Position numbers and translations under genes: made by a program. The notes beneath the pieces are model-generated. The model saw nothing but the letters and a program-made list of their open reading frames with translations, made no database searches and had not been told where the DNA came from. From PCRC01 sp040384665 (GTDB lineage: Bacteria > Pseudomonadota > Gammaproteobacteria > Burkholderiales > Burkholderiaceae_C): a stretch of 64,000 bases of DNA. Below, one piece after another: positions 45,753-53,188 of this stretch. Every line of letters begins with the position of its first letter. Positions within the stretch are counted from its first letter, which is position 1. The DNA is taken from assembly GCA_040384665.1 (NCBI GenBank), contig JAZKIY010000020.1, forward strand, positions 19,581 through 83,580, in the 5' to 3' direction.

Positions 45753-46585
45753 GGGGGGTCTCCTGAAACAACGGGGTCGGGTTGAAGGGTGCGGGCGCCG
45801 CTGACCAGCGCTGTCTGGACCGCGTCGGGCAGCCAGGCGTTGAAATCGAAACTGTCTGCGCTGCTTGCGGTCTCCAGCGCGTCGATCAGCGAGGCGCCGC
45901 GCTGCAGCGCCAACAAAAATACCGCTTCGCCCGGCGCGGCCTGCCGCAGCGTGGGCCGCAGGCCGTGGCGCCAGACCAGCGCGGTCTCGGCACGGGCGTC
46001 GCGCGCGGCCAGACCGGCCAGCCGCTCGGGCAACGCGGCCAGCGCGGCGGGCCCCTGGCGGTGCGCGTCCACCAGCGTCACCACCGGCCAGGGGCTGGCC
46101 ACACAGTGCAGCGGCTCGGCGCACTGCAGGGTGAAGGTGGCCGGGTCGGCCTCGGTCAGCAGCGCGAAGGACGCGATGTCCAGCACGCTGTCGGCCGCCG
46201 TGGCCACGCGGTGCAGCGCCCACTCCACCTGCGCCACATCGGCCAGGTAGGGCGTGTCGGCCAGTTGGGGCGACGCCGCCACAAAGGCCGGCAATGCACC
46301 GCCCCATTGGGCGATGTCGCCCCGGCTGGGTGGGTGCTGCTGCCAGAAATCGGCCGCCAGCTCGGCAAAACTCTCGTCGCCCAGCATCTGGGCCAGCACC
46401 GGAAAGGCTTCGGGCAAAGCCCGGCGGGCCAGCGCCAGCGCGTTGGCTTGGTAGCACTGCAAACCGCGTGCGGTGAGCGGCCACGGCTTGGCGAGTGGCG
46501 CCATGGTCTGCAGGGCGTCGGTCAGGCGGAAGCTCGCAATCGCTGCCAGCAGGGCCGTTTGTTCGCGGGCCAGCAGGCTGCTCAT
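45749..46585 (-). CDS. bufC: DUF2063 protein, partner of the DUF692 enzyme (BufC/HvfC-like)
   Basis: A 278-residue protein with the DUF2063 N-terminal domain (LLAREQTALLAAIASF; LTARGLQCYQANALALARRALPEAFPVLAQMLGDESFAELAADFWQQHPPSRGDIAQWG) and a variable C-terminal part. In other DUF692 systems this protein binds the precursor leader and presents it to the enzyme. Start and stop both overlap neighbours by 4 bp, so bufB, bufC and bufD are translationally coupled. Confidence 0.9.
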   Translation of the reverse strand: MSSLLAREQTALLAAIASFRLTDALQTMAPLAKPWPLTARGLQCYQANALALARRALPEAFPVLAQMLGDESFAELAADFWQQHPPSRGDIAQWGGALPAFVAASPQLADTPYLADVAQVEWALHRVATAADSVLDIASFALLTEADPATFTLQCAEPLHCVASPWPVVTLVDAHRQGPAALAALPERLAGLAARDARAETALVWRHGLRPTLRQAAPGEAVFLLALQRGASLIDALETASSADSFDFNAWLPDAVQTALVSGARTLQPDPVVSGDPP

Positions 46586-47490
46586 GGCGCCACCGCTTCC
46601 ATCGGGCTGGGTTGCAGCGCGCGGGCATGCGCCGCTTCGGCCAGCAGCACCGCCAGCGGGGGCAGGTCGGTGTCCCATTCCACCAGCGTGGGCACAGCGC
46701 CAAAACGCGCCAAGGCGTGCTGGTACAGCTGCCAGACTTCGGCGCAGACTTGGCTGCCGTGGTCGTCGATGACGATGTCGTCCATGCGGCAATGGCCGGC
46801 AAGGTGGAGTTCGCCCACCACGCCCGGCGGCAGCCGGTCGAGCCAGGCGCGGCACTGCGCCAGCGGCTGGCCAGCCACACGCTGCTCGGCCGGCAGGGCC
46901 AGCGCGTCGTTGAGCGCATTGACGTAGATGTTGTTCACGTCCACCAGCAGCTGGCAGCCGGTGCGCTGTGCCAGCGCCGCCAGAAAGTCGGTTTCTTCGA
47001 GGTCGCTGTCGGCCCACTGCACATAGGCCGACAGGTTCTCCACCAGCAGCGGGCGCTGCAGCCGGTCTTGCACCCGCTGCACATTGGTGCAGAGCACATC
47101 GAGCGCGTCCCGCCGGAACGGCAGTGGCAGCAGGTCGGCCGCGTGCACCGCCTGGCCCGCCCGTTCGGCGCGTGCAAAACAGGCGTGGTCGCTGACGCGC
47201 ACCGGCTCCACGCGTGCCACCAGCGCGGCCAGCTGGTCCAGGTGCCAGGCGTCCACCCCCATGGCCGAACCCAGCGCGAGGCCCACGCCGTGCAGGCTCA
47301 CCGGGTAATGCGCACGCGCCTGCAGCAACACCGCCTGCGCGGCGCCACCGGCGCCAAAGAAGTTCTCGGAATGCACCTCCAGAAAGTCCAGCGCGGGCCG
47401 GTCCTCCAGCAACCCGGCGTAGTGTGGGTGCCGCCAGCCAATGCCCACCGGGGACGCAGCATTGGTCAGGGGGCGGGTGTGGGCAACCAT
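46582..47490 (-). CDS. bufB: DUF692 multinuclear non-heme iron oxidase (BufB/HvfB/MbnB family)
   Basis: A 302-residue TIM-barrel enzyme of the DUF692 (MNIO) family, which oxidises cysteines in ribosomal peptides to heterocycles. The metal-ligand blocks are intact: LEVHSENFF, SLHGVGLALGS, VSDHACF, LLVENLSAYVQW, LLVDVNNIYVN, ELHLAGH and VEWDTDLPP. Its substrate is most likely the DUF2282 peptide encoded just upstream. ATG 47490 is used. A 111-bp gap with two strong hairpins separates it from the precursor gene, whereas downstream genes overlap. Confidence 0.93.
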   Translation of the reverse strand: MVAHTRPLTNAASPVGIGWRHPHYAGLLEDRPALDFLEVHSENFFGAGGAAQAVLLQARAHYPVSLHGVGLALGSAMGVDAWHLDQLAALVARVEPVRVSDHACFARAERAGQAVHAADLLPLPFRRDALDVLCTNVQRVQDRLQRPLLVENLSAYVQWADSDLEETDFLAALAQRTGCQLLVDVNNIYVNALNDALALPAEQRVAGQPLAQCRAWLDRLPPGVVGELHLAGHCRMDDIVIDDHGSQVCAEVWQLYQHALARFGAVPTLVEWDTDLPPLAVLLAEAAHARALQPSPMEAVAP

Positions 47491-47523
47491 GGCGGGTGTC
47501 GGAGGGCTTGCGTGAGCGTTTCC

Positions 47524-47591
47524 TTGTGGATGGCCACCTGCGCGGTGGGCATCCACAAAGCGCCCGGCGGCGCGCGGCCGGCCGGGGCGCT
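47524..47591 (-). promoter_or_regulatory. Two hairpins between the precursor and enzyme genes
   Basis: A 15-bp stem with one mismatch, TTGTGGATGGCCACC (47524-47538) / GGTGGGCATCCACAA (47544-47558) with a 5-nt loop, is followed by a bulged GC-rich stem (about 47559-47591). On the transcript they lie just after the precursor stop and could protect its 3' end or reduce read-through into bufB. There is no T-tract. Confidence 0.6.
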
Positions 47592-47601
47592 CCATGGCCA
47601 A

Positions 47602-47868
47602 TCAGCCTTTTTTGACCTTGTCAGCGGTCAGGCCGCCCATCGTGGCGCAGGTGCCTTTGGCGACGTACTTCCACTCGCCCTTGTCGTTGTCAGCCTTGGA
47701 CTGGCCGGCACACGAGTGGCTACCGGCGAGGTTGGCACAGTCGTTCTGGCCGGCCTTGGCGATGCCGTAGCATTTTTCCTTAGCCTTTTCCTGGGCCATC
47801 GCGGGCGAAGCGACCAGCAGGGTGGACAACACGGTGGCAGCGGCGGCGATCATGGCACGTTGGTTCAT
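47602..47868 (-). CDS. bufA: DUF2282 bufferin-type RiPP precursor (BufA1-like)
   Basis: An 88-residue peptide. A Sec signal (MNQRAMIAAAATVLSTLLVASPAMAQ) is followed by the DUF2282 core EKCYGIAKAGQNDCANLAG, HSCAGQ and GTCATMGG. The four cysteines are C33, C44, C53 and C74, the spacing of the family, in which central cysteines are converted to thiooxazoles by the DUF692 enzyme to give a copper-binding periplasmic peptide. CAGGAG precedes ATG 47868. An ECF-type promoter lies 80 bp upstream. Copper as the metal is inferred from the family. Confidence 0.92.
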   Translation of the reverse strand: MNQRAMIAAAATVLSTLLVASPAMAQEKAKEKCYGIAKAGQNDCANLAGSHSCAGQSKADNDKGEWKYVAKGTCATMGGLTADKVKKG

Positions 47869-47947
47869 GGATAACTCCTGGTAAAAAAACAATGAGGTTA
47901 GAAGGGGACAGCGTCCCAGCCAGTACCCACGTTCGAGCCTGGTTGTA

Positions 47948-47979
47948 GGTTGGTCAGGGCGCAGGCCAGGTTCTTACAG
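47948..47979 (-). promoter_or_regulatory. ECF-type promoter of the bufABCD operon
   Basis: Read on the minus strand: CTGTAAGA, 14 bp, CTGACCAACC. The same two blocks with the same 14-bp spacing recur at 48514-48545, while the spacers are unrelated. It stands 80 bp before the bufA start. The rest of the 135-bp gap has no other clear signal. Confidence 0.75.
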
Positions 47980-48003
47980 GCTTGTTGCAGCCGGCCACAC
48001 GGC

Positions 48004-48510
48004 TCAGAGCAGGTCCGCAATGCGGTCCCACACTTCTGCCGGCACGCGGCCACCGTACTGTGCAACCAGCCGGCCCTGTTTGTCCAGCAGGTAGGTGATT
48101 GGCAGCTGTGGCCGGCCATCGGCGCTGGCCACCGGCGGCTTGAAGCTGTCGGCATAGCCGGGTTCGCCCTGCCAGAGCCGCACAAAACGCTGGCGCAACG
48201 GCACCAGCGCGGTCAGGATCTTTTCGTAGTCGGCGAGGTCTTGCGCGCGTCGGTCCACACTGACCGCCACCAGCTCGAATGGTTGGCCTTGCCAGCCAGC
48301 GTAGTTCTGGCGCAGCTCGGCCATCCGGTCGCGGCAAACCGCGCAGTCGGTGGACCAAAACACCACCATCACCACCTTGCCGCGCAATGCGGCGAGCTGG
48401 AACGGCCGCCCCTCCAGCGTGCGGCCGGTGAGCGTGGGCCGCTCTTCGGCGCTGGCGGGTTGGGCCGCGAGGACCGCAAAGGCGATCAAAACAGTCTGTA
48501 ATAGGCGCAT
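48004..48510 (-). CDS. TlpA/redoxin-family thioredoxin-like exported protein
   Basis: A 168-residue protein with a signal peptide (VLIAFAVLAAQPASAEE) and a TlpA-type thioredoxin fold. The redox pair is C56-AV-C59 in FWSTDCAVCRDRM, and the cis-proline strand is LPITYLLDKQGRLVAQYGG. It would act as a periplasmic thiol reductase or oxidant. Its ATG begins only 3 bp after a promoter-like element identical in both boxes to that of bufA, so its mRNA may be leaderless, or translation may begin at TTG eight codons in. The shared promoter ties it to the bufferin system. Confidence 0.85.
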   Translation of the reverse strand: MRLLQTVLIAFAVLAAQPASAEERPTLTGRTLEGRPFQLAALRGKVVMVVFWSTDCAVCRDRMAELRQNYAGWQGQPFELVAVSVDRRAQDLADYEKILTALVPLRQRFVRLWQGEPGYADSFKPPVASADGRPQLPITYLLDKQGRLVAQYGGRVPAEVWDRIADLL

Positions 48511-48513
48511 GGG

Positions 48514-48545
48514 GGTTGGTCAGCTACCATCCGTGCCTCTTACAG
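48514..48545 (-). promoter_or_regulatory. ECF-type promoter of the TlpA-like gene
   Basis: Minus strand: CTGTAAGA, 14 bp, CTGACCAACC, identical in boxes and spacing to the bufA element. It lies in the 45-bp gap between the divergent TlpA-like and sigma-factor genes, so polymerase bound here could also affect sigma-gene expression. Confidence 0.72.
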
Positions 48546-48555
48546 CGGTCCTGAC

Positions 48556-49122
48556 ATGCCCATCGAACACCAGCTTGCTGAACACCGCACCTACCTGCTG
48601 CGCTTTGCGCGCCTGCAGCTCCGCAACGACGCGTGGGCCGAGGACGCGGTGTCTGAAACCATGCTGGCCGCGCTGACCAAGCCCCAGTCGTTTGGCAACC
48701 GCTCGCAACTGAAAACCTGGCTGGTGGGCATCCTCAAGCACAAGGTGCTCGACATCCTGCGCCAACGGTCGCGCGAGGTCAGCATGGACGCGAACGAAGA
48801 CAGCGACGGCAGCGAGGAGCTGGACGCGCTGACGTTTCACAACAATGGGCACTTCGCGTCGCCACCGGCGTCCTGGGGCAACCCCGAGCAGGACCTCAAT
48901 TCGCAGCAGTTTTTTCGCGTGCTGGAAGCCTGTGCCGAAAAATTGCCCCCGGTGATGGGCCGCGTGTTCCTGATGCGCGAATGGCTGGAACTGTCGTGTG
49001 ACGAAGTCTGTAAGGAATTGAACCTGACCTCGACGAATTTGTACGTCCAGCTCCACCGCGCCCGCCTCCGCCTGCGCGAATGCCTTGAACTGAACTGGTT
49101 TCAGTCGTCTACCAAGAATTGA
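48556..49122 (+). CDS. ECF-type RNA polymerase sigma factor (TIGR02943-like)
   Basis: A 188-residue sigma-70 family member with regions 2 and 4 only. Region 2 reads EHRTYLLRFARLQLRNDAWAEDAVSETMLAALT and the -10 reading NRSQLKTWLVGILKHKVLDILRQ; region 4 reads LPPVMGRVFLMREWLELSCDEVCKELNLTSTNLYVQLHRARLRLRECL. An acidic linker (DANEDSDGSEELD) joins them. It is followed after 2 bp by a tiny zinc-finger protein, the normal place for its anti-sigma. The two identical promoter elements next door are its likely targets. Confidence 0.92.
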   Translation: MPIEHQLAEHRTYLLRFARLQLRNDAWAEDAVSETMLAALTKPQSFGNRSQLKTWLVGILKHKVLDILRQRSREVSMDANEDSDGSEELDALTFHNNGHFASPPASWGNPEQDLNSQQFFRVLEACAEKLPPVMGRVFLMREWLELSCDEVCKELNLTSTNLYVQLHRARLRLRECLELNWFQSSTKN

Positions 49123-49124
49123 CC

Positions 49125-49334
49125 ATGGTTTTGCGCCGCACCTGCAAGGAAGTTTCTGCCCTCCTGATCGCCCGGGAAGACCGGCCATTGCCTTTGGCCG
49201 ACCGGGTCGCCCTGCGTTTTCACCTGGCTGCCTGCAAAACCTGCCCGGTGTTCGAGCGCCAGGTACTGACCATGCGCAACGCCATGCGCCAGTGGCGCAA
49301 CTACGCTGAAGACGAGTCCACACCCGGCCATTGA
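49125..49334 (+). CDS. Small zinc-finger anti-sigma factor (zf-HC2/ZAS type)
   Basis: A 69-residue soluble protein with C7, H33, C37 and C40 arranged as HxxxCxxC (RFHLAACKTC), the zinc site of ZAS anti-sigma factors. No membrane helix. ATG 49125 lies 2 bp after the sigma gene; a TTG at 49119 would overlap its stop. Metal or thiol stress could release the sigma factor by disturbing this site (inference from the family). Confidence 0.82.
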   Translation: MVLRRTCKEVSALLIAREDRPLPLADRVALRFHLAACKTCPVFERQVLTMRNAMRQWRNYAEDESTPGH

Positions 49335-49562
49335 AGCGGTGCTTGTCGGGCATTTGCCGGCCGTTGTTGACAAATGCCAAAACCCTATTTGCAAGTATTT
49401 TCCGTGGCGCGCTGAATTGGCGCATAATGGAAAAGCGACTATCCTGAATTTCGGGGGATGCGCAGTTTCGGTGATCGGTCAGTTTCGCGCCACAGCGGTT
49501 TTTTGTTTGTTGTGCTTTCGGGACTCCATCGCTTTGTTTTGGTGTTTATTAGGAGTCCCTTC
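49335..49562 (+). promoter_or_regulatory. Promoter and long leader of the RNA-binding protein gene
   Basis: A 228-bp AT-richer gap. TTGACA (49367-49372) has no in-register -10. GCATAATGG contains CATAAT (49423-49428, five of six matches to TATAAT) and would give a leader of about 130 nt. The leader has GTTTCG twice (about 49465-49492), T-rich tracts (GGTTTTTTGTTTGTT) and TTAGGAG before the ATG, resembling cold-shock-type leaders. Confidence 0.45.
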
Positions 49563-50081
49563 ATGGGCAAAAAATTGTACGTTGGCAATCTGCCGTACTC
49601 GGTGCGCGACAGCGACCTGGAACAGTCTTTCGGCCAATTCGGCACTGTGACCAGCGCAAAGGTCATGATGGAGCGCGATACCGGTCGTTCCAAAGGCTTT
49701 GGCTTTGTGGAAATGGGCAGCGACGCTGAAGCCCAAGCCGCCATCAGCGGCATGAACGGCCAGCCTCTGGGCGGCCGCAGCGTGGTTGTCAACGAAGCCC
49801 GTCCGATGGAAGAGCGTCCTCCCCGCAGCGGTGGCTTCGGTGGTGGTGGTGGCGGCGGCGGTTACGGCGGCGGCGGTGGTGGTGGCGGCTACGGTGGTGG
49901 CGGCGGTGGCCGCAGCGGTGGCGGCGGCTACGGTGGTGGTGGCGGCGGTGGCCGCAGCGGTGGCGGCGGTTACGGCGGCGGTGGCGGCAGTGACGGCGGT
50001 TTCCGCAGCCCCTACGGTGCTGGCCCACGTGGCGGCAGCGGTGGCGGCAGCCGCAGTGGTGGCGGCGGCGGCGGTTACTGA
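49563..50081 (+). CDS. Glycine-rich RRM RNA-binding protein
   Basis: A 172-residue protein. One RNA recognition motif occupies residues 1-80: RNP2 is LYVGNL and RNP1 is KGFGFVEM, both with the aromatic residues that stack on RNA. The C-terminal half is a low-complexity Gly/Tyr/Arg/Ser tail. Such bacterial RRM proteins, like the cyanobacterial Rbp family, respond to cold and bind RNA. A TTAGGAG ribosome site precedes ATG. Confidence 0.93.
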   Translation: MGKKLYVGNLPYSVRDSDLEQSFGQFGTVTSAKVMMERDTGRSKGFGFVEMGSDAEAQAAISGMNGQPLGGRSVVVNEARPMEERPPRSGGFGGGGGGGGYGGGGGGGGYGGGGGGRSGGGGYGGGGGGGRSGGGGYGGGGGSDGGFRSPYGAGPRGGSGGGSRSGGGGGGY

Positions 50082-50132
50082 TCGCGGCTTCGCCTGACAT
50101 GACCACCGTTTAGACGGTGGTTGTGCCAAATC

Positions 50133-50166
50133 AAGGCTTTCGTGCTCGGCGCGAAAGCCTTTTTTA
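50133..50166 (+). terminator. Rho-independent terminator after the RNA-binding protein gene
   Basis: A 10-bp perfect stem AAGGCTTTCG (50133-50142) / CGAAAGCCTT (50152-50161) with a 9-nt loop and T6. A second hairpin, ACCACCGTTTAGACGGTGGT, lies just before it (50103-50122). Confidence 0.92.
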
Positions 50167-50181
50167 TTGCCCGCGTGGGTT

Positions 50182-50973
50182 TCAGTGGGGGGCGTCGTTC
50201 CGGCGCTGCTTGCGTGGCCGGCCCTGCAACAGGCGATCAAACACCGCGTTGGGCAGCAGGCGCAACAGTTTGGCCACAACGCCCATCTGCCACGGGATCA
50301 CGCGGTAGCTGGCACCCGCCGCAATGGCGGTGAAGGCGCGTTCCGCAAACGCCTCGGCCGACATCAGAAACGGCATGCTGTAGCGGTTCTGCCGCGTCAA
50401 CGGGGTGTCGATGTAGCCTGGGCAGATTGTCACCACGCGCACGCCGCTGCCACGCAGTTCACCACGCAGGCATTCGCAGTAGGCGATCACGGCGGCCTTG
50501 CTGGCACAGTAGGCGCCATGGCCGGGCAGGCCGCGGATGCCGGCCACGCTGCCGATCCCGACCAGCGCGCCCGTGCCACGCGCGGTCATGGCCTGCACAA
50601 ACGGGTGGAAGGTGGCGGCCAGACCGGTGTTGTTGGTGGCCAGCGTCTGCGCCAGCACGTCCAGGTCCGACCGGATGGCGGTGTCGATGCCGACGCTGAT
50701 GCCGGCATTGGCGACCACCACGTCGGGCACGCCTTGCGCCTGGATGCAGGCCTCACCGGCGGCCACGATGCTGTCGGTCAGGGCCACGTCGGCGCTGTAA
50801 ATTTTATAGCGCTCTGGTGAGATTTGACGCTGGCTCGCCCACGATTCGACCTCTGCGGTGCGGCGGGCAACCAGCGCCAGGTCAAACCCGGCCTGGTGGT
50901 AGCGCCAGGCCAACGCCTGGCCGATACCGCTGGACGCGCCGGTGATGAAGGCCAACGGGCGCTGCGGGCTCAT
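50182..50973 (-). CDS. Short-chain dehydrogenase/reductase family protein
   Basis: A 263-residue Rossmann oxidoreductase. The nucleotide loop is TGASSGIG, followed by NAGIS, and the catalytic Ser, Tyr and Lys are in GSVAGIRGLPGHGAYCASKAAV. PGYIDTPLT follows. The C-terminal end (VVAKLLRLLPNAVFDRLLQGRPRKQRR) is hydrophobic then basic, hinting at membrane contact. It overlaps lptC by 4 bp, in the position where lptA usually lies. The codons for RYKIYSADV come from an AT-rich patch (50790-50830) faintly like repeat R1. Substrate unknown. Confidence 0.88.
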   Translation of the reverse strand: MSPQRPLAFITGASSGIGQALAWRYHQAGFDLALVARRTAEVESWASQRQISPERYKIYSADVALTDSIVAAGEACIQAQGVPDVVVANAGISVGIDTAIRSDLDVLAQTLATNNTGLAATFHPFVQAMTARGTGALVGIGSVAGIRGLPGHGAYCASKAAVIAYCECLRGELRGSGVRVVTICPGYIDTPLTRQNRYSMPFLMSAEAFAERAFTAIAAGASYRVIPWQMGVVAKLLRLLPNAVFDRLLQGRPRKQRRNDAPH

Positions 50974-51611
50974 CGCGTGCCTGCGGGTGCCAGCATGCCG
51001 CGCACACGGCCTTGCAACTCGGCCACCCGCTCGGTGTGGTCGTAGTTGAGGCTGTCGGCGGTGAACCGGTCGGCGCCCCGGGTCAGCGTCACCGGCTTGT
51101 TGGAGACCAGCCGCTCGGTGTTGACGAAGGCGTGCAGAAACTCGCCCCGGAATTCGGTGGCGGGCGCGCCCTTGACCGGCGCGTCGCGCACCACGACCGC
51201 ATTGCCGAACAGCTGGACTTCCGAGGCGTCGCCATTGCTGAGCGCACGGCCCGCCGTGGCGGTGGTGAGGTTGCCCTGGGGGTTGAAGCTGCGCATGCGC
51301 ACCTGGTCGATCTCCAGCGTGTCGGTGTCGGGGTAGTGGCGCGCCTCGTTGCCAAACAGCTCGCTTTTGAGCTTGCCCGACGGGTCAAAGCTGCGCACGG
51401 CGAACTTGCTCATGGTGTAGTCGGGGTCGTGGGTCAGCGGGCGTTGCGGCTCGGGGGCTTCGAACAGCGGCGTGTTCTTCACCAGCCAGTACGTGCCCAT
51501 GGCGAGCAAACCCATCATCAGCACCGGCAGGTAAATGGATGTCCGTTCCCAGGCACGCTGCCAAAACGGGCGGCGCCGGCGTGCGGGCGATGGCAAGCTG
51601 GTGGCGATCAT
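50970..51611 (-). CDS. lptC: LPS export ABC transporter periplasmic protein LptC
   Basis: A 213-residue bitopic protein with one N-terminal helix (IYLPVLMMGLLAMGTYWLVKNTP) and a periplasmic LptC jellyroll (YTMSKFAVRSFDPSGKLKSELFGNEARHYPDTDTLEIDQVRMRSF). LptC hands lipopolysaccharide from LptB2FG to LptA. Overlaps kdsC upstream (ATGA). lptA and lptB, normally next, are not in this window. Confidence 0.93.
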   Translation of the reverse strand: MIATSLPSPARRRRPFWQRAWERTSIYLPVLMMGLLAMGTYWLVKNTPLFEAPEPQRPLTHDPDYTMSKFAVRSFDPSGKLKSELFGNEARHYPDTDTLEIDQVRMRSFNPQGNLTTATAGRALSNGDASEVQLFGNAVVVRDAPVKGAPATEFRGEFLHAFVNTERLVSNKPVTLTRGADRFTADSLNYDHTERVAELQGRVRGMLAPAGTR

Positions 51612-52153
51612 TCGGCGGCCTCTTTCAGCAACCCGGCATAGCGGCCGCTGGCCACCAACAACAGGTCACAAAACTCGCGGGCTGCGCCCATGCCACCGCC
51701 AGCACGCGTGGTGTAGCGGGCCACGGCCAGCGCTTCGGCGTGGGCCTGCGGGGGTGCGGCGGAGAAGGCGCAGCGGCGCATCACAGGCAGGTCGGGCCAG
51801 TCGTCGCCAATGGCGGCGGCCTGGGCCCAGTCCAGGCCCAGCTTGGCCAGCGACGCTTCTGCGGCGGGGCGTTTGTCTTCGGTGCCAAAGTGCGCTTCGG
51901 TGATGCCCAGCGCGTCCAGCCGGCGGCGCAACGGTGCCGAGTCGCGCCCGGTGATGACCACCGGGGTGATGCCCGCGCGCTGCAGCAGCTTCAGGCCATG
52001 GCCGTCCAGCGTGTGGAAACGCTTCAGGGTTTCGCCTTCGGCACTGAAGTACAGGCCACCGTCGGTCAACACACCGTCGATGTCGAAGAAAGCCACGCGG
52101 ATGCCCTGGGCCTGCAGCAGCAGTTCGGGGGGAAAAGTCAGCGCGGGGGTCAT
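51608..52153 (-). CDS. kdsC: 3-deoxy-D-manno-octulosonate 8-phosphate phosphatase
   Basis: A 181-residue HAD phosphatase without a cap domain. The nucleophile loop is FFDIDGVLTDGGLYF (first Asp), followed by VVITGRDSAPLRRR and GDDWPDLPVMRRCAFSAAPPQAH. It dephosphorylates KDO-8-phosphate for lipopolysaccharide core synthesis. Translationally coupled with kdsD upstream and lptC downstream. Confidence 0.95.
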   Translation of the reverse strand: MTPALTFPPELLLQAQGIRVAFFDIDGVLTDGGLYFSAEGETLKRFHTLDGHGLKLLQRAGITPVVITGRDSAPLRRRLDALGITEAHFGTEDKRPAAEASLAKLGLDWAQAAAIGDDWPDLPVMRRCAFSAAPPQAHAEALAVARYTTRAGGGMGAAREFCDLLLVASGRYAGLLKEAAE

Positions 52154-53151
52154 ATCACCTTTGCCCGCATCAGGTCGCCGATGTGGACGGCGCCGACCAG
52201 GCGGTGGGTGTCGTCCACCACCAGCACGCAGGTGATGCGGTGGGTTTCCATCAACACGGCGGCGTCGACCGCCAGCACATCGGGGCGCAAGGTGCGCGGG
52301 CGGGTGAACATGATCTCGCTGGCGGTGGCTTGGCGCAGGTCGGTGCCGGCCTCGATCAGGCGGCGCAGATCACCGTCGGTGAAGATGCCGAGCAACGCCC
52401 CATCGGCCGCCACCACGGCGGAGGCGCCCAGGCCCTTGCTGCTCATCTCGCGCATCAGCGTGCCGAGGTTGGCGTCGGGCGCCACCTGCGGCAGCGCCTC
52501 GCCAGACCGCATCACATCGCTGATCTGGGTCAGCAGCTTGCGGCCCAGCGCCCCCCCGGGGTGGGAACGGGCAAAGTCTTCGGCACGGAAGCCACGGGCG
52601 TCCAGCAACGCGACGGCCAGGGCGTCGCCCAGCGCGAGCTGGGCGGTGGTGCTGGCGGTGGGCGCGAGGTTCAGCGGACAGGCCTCTTTGTCCACACCGC
52701 TGTCGAGCACCAGCGCGGCGTTGCGTGCCAGCGTGGACTGGGCCCCGCCAGTGATGGCCACAAGTGCCACGCCCAGGCGCTTGAGCACCGGCAGGATGGC
52801 GGTGAGCTCGTCGCTTTCACCGCTGTTGGAGATGGCCAGCACCACGTCGTGCGCGGTGACCATGCCGAGGTCGCCATGGCTGGCCTCGGCCGGGTGCACG
52901 AACATGGCGGGGGTGCCGGTGGACGCCAGCGTGGCGGCGATCTTGCGGCCCACATGGCCGCTTTTGCCCATGCCCATGACCACGACCCGGCCGGTGCAAT
53001 GCAGCATCTGTTCCACTGCGCGGGCAAAACTGTCACTGGTGCGCGCCTTGAGCCCCAGCACCGCACTGGCTTCGATGTCGAAGGTGTCGTGCGCCAGCCG
53101 CAACGCGCGTGCCGCGTCGAAGGGCGGGGTGGTCGGTGTCTTCTGAGGCAT
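52150..53151 (-). CDS. kdsD: Arabinose-5-phosphate isomerase
   Basis: A 333-residue KpsF/GutQ-type isomerase making D-arabinose-5-phosphate from ribulose-5-phosphate, the first KDO precursor. The SIS domain contains VVVMGMGKSGHVGRKIAATLASTGTPAMFVHPAEASHGDLGM and ISNSGESDE; two CBS domains follow (GEALPQVAPDANLGTLMREMSSKG; RPRTLRPDVLAVDAAVLMETHRITCVLVVD). ATG 53151 is chosen. First gene of the kdsD-kdsC-lptC-SDR unit, divergent from the antiporter. Confidence 0.95.
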   Translation of the reverse strand: MPQKTPTTPPFDAARALRLAHDTFDIEASAVLGLKARTSDSFARAVEQMLHCTGRVVVMGMGKSGHVGRKIAATLASTGTPAMFVHPAEASHGDLGMVTAHDVVLAISNSGESDELTAILPVLKRLGVALVAITGGAQSTLARNAALVLDSGVDKEACPLNLAPTASTTAQLALGDALAVALLDARGFRAEDFARSHPGGALGRKLLTQISDVMRSGEALPQVAPDANLGTLMREMSSKGLGASAVVAADGALLGIFTDGDLRRLIEAGTDLRQATASEIMFTRPRTLRPDVLAVDAAVLMETHRITCVLVVDDTHRLVGAVHIGDLMRAKVI

Positions 53152-53188
53152 TGGGCCGATTCTATCGGCGCCTTGATACGATGCAGGC

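Noticed and set aside
45749..46585. Treating the DUF2063 gene as a DNA-binding regulator
   Set aside because: Some databases label the family as putative DNA-binding, but its 4-bp coupling with the DUF692 enzyme and the known partner role in such operons fit better.
49828..50078. GGT/GGC-rich tandem repeats as a CRISPR or minisatellite
   Set aside because: They are codons of the Gly-rich tail of the RRM protein; no spacers, no cas genes.
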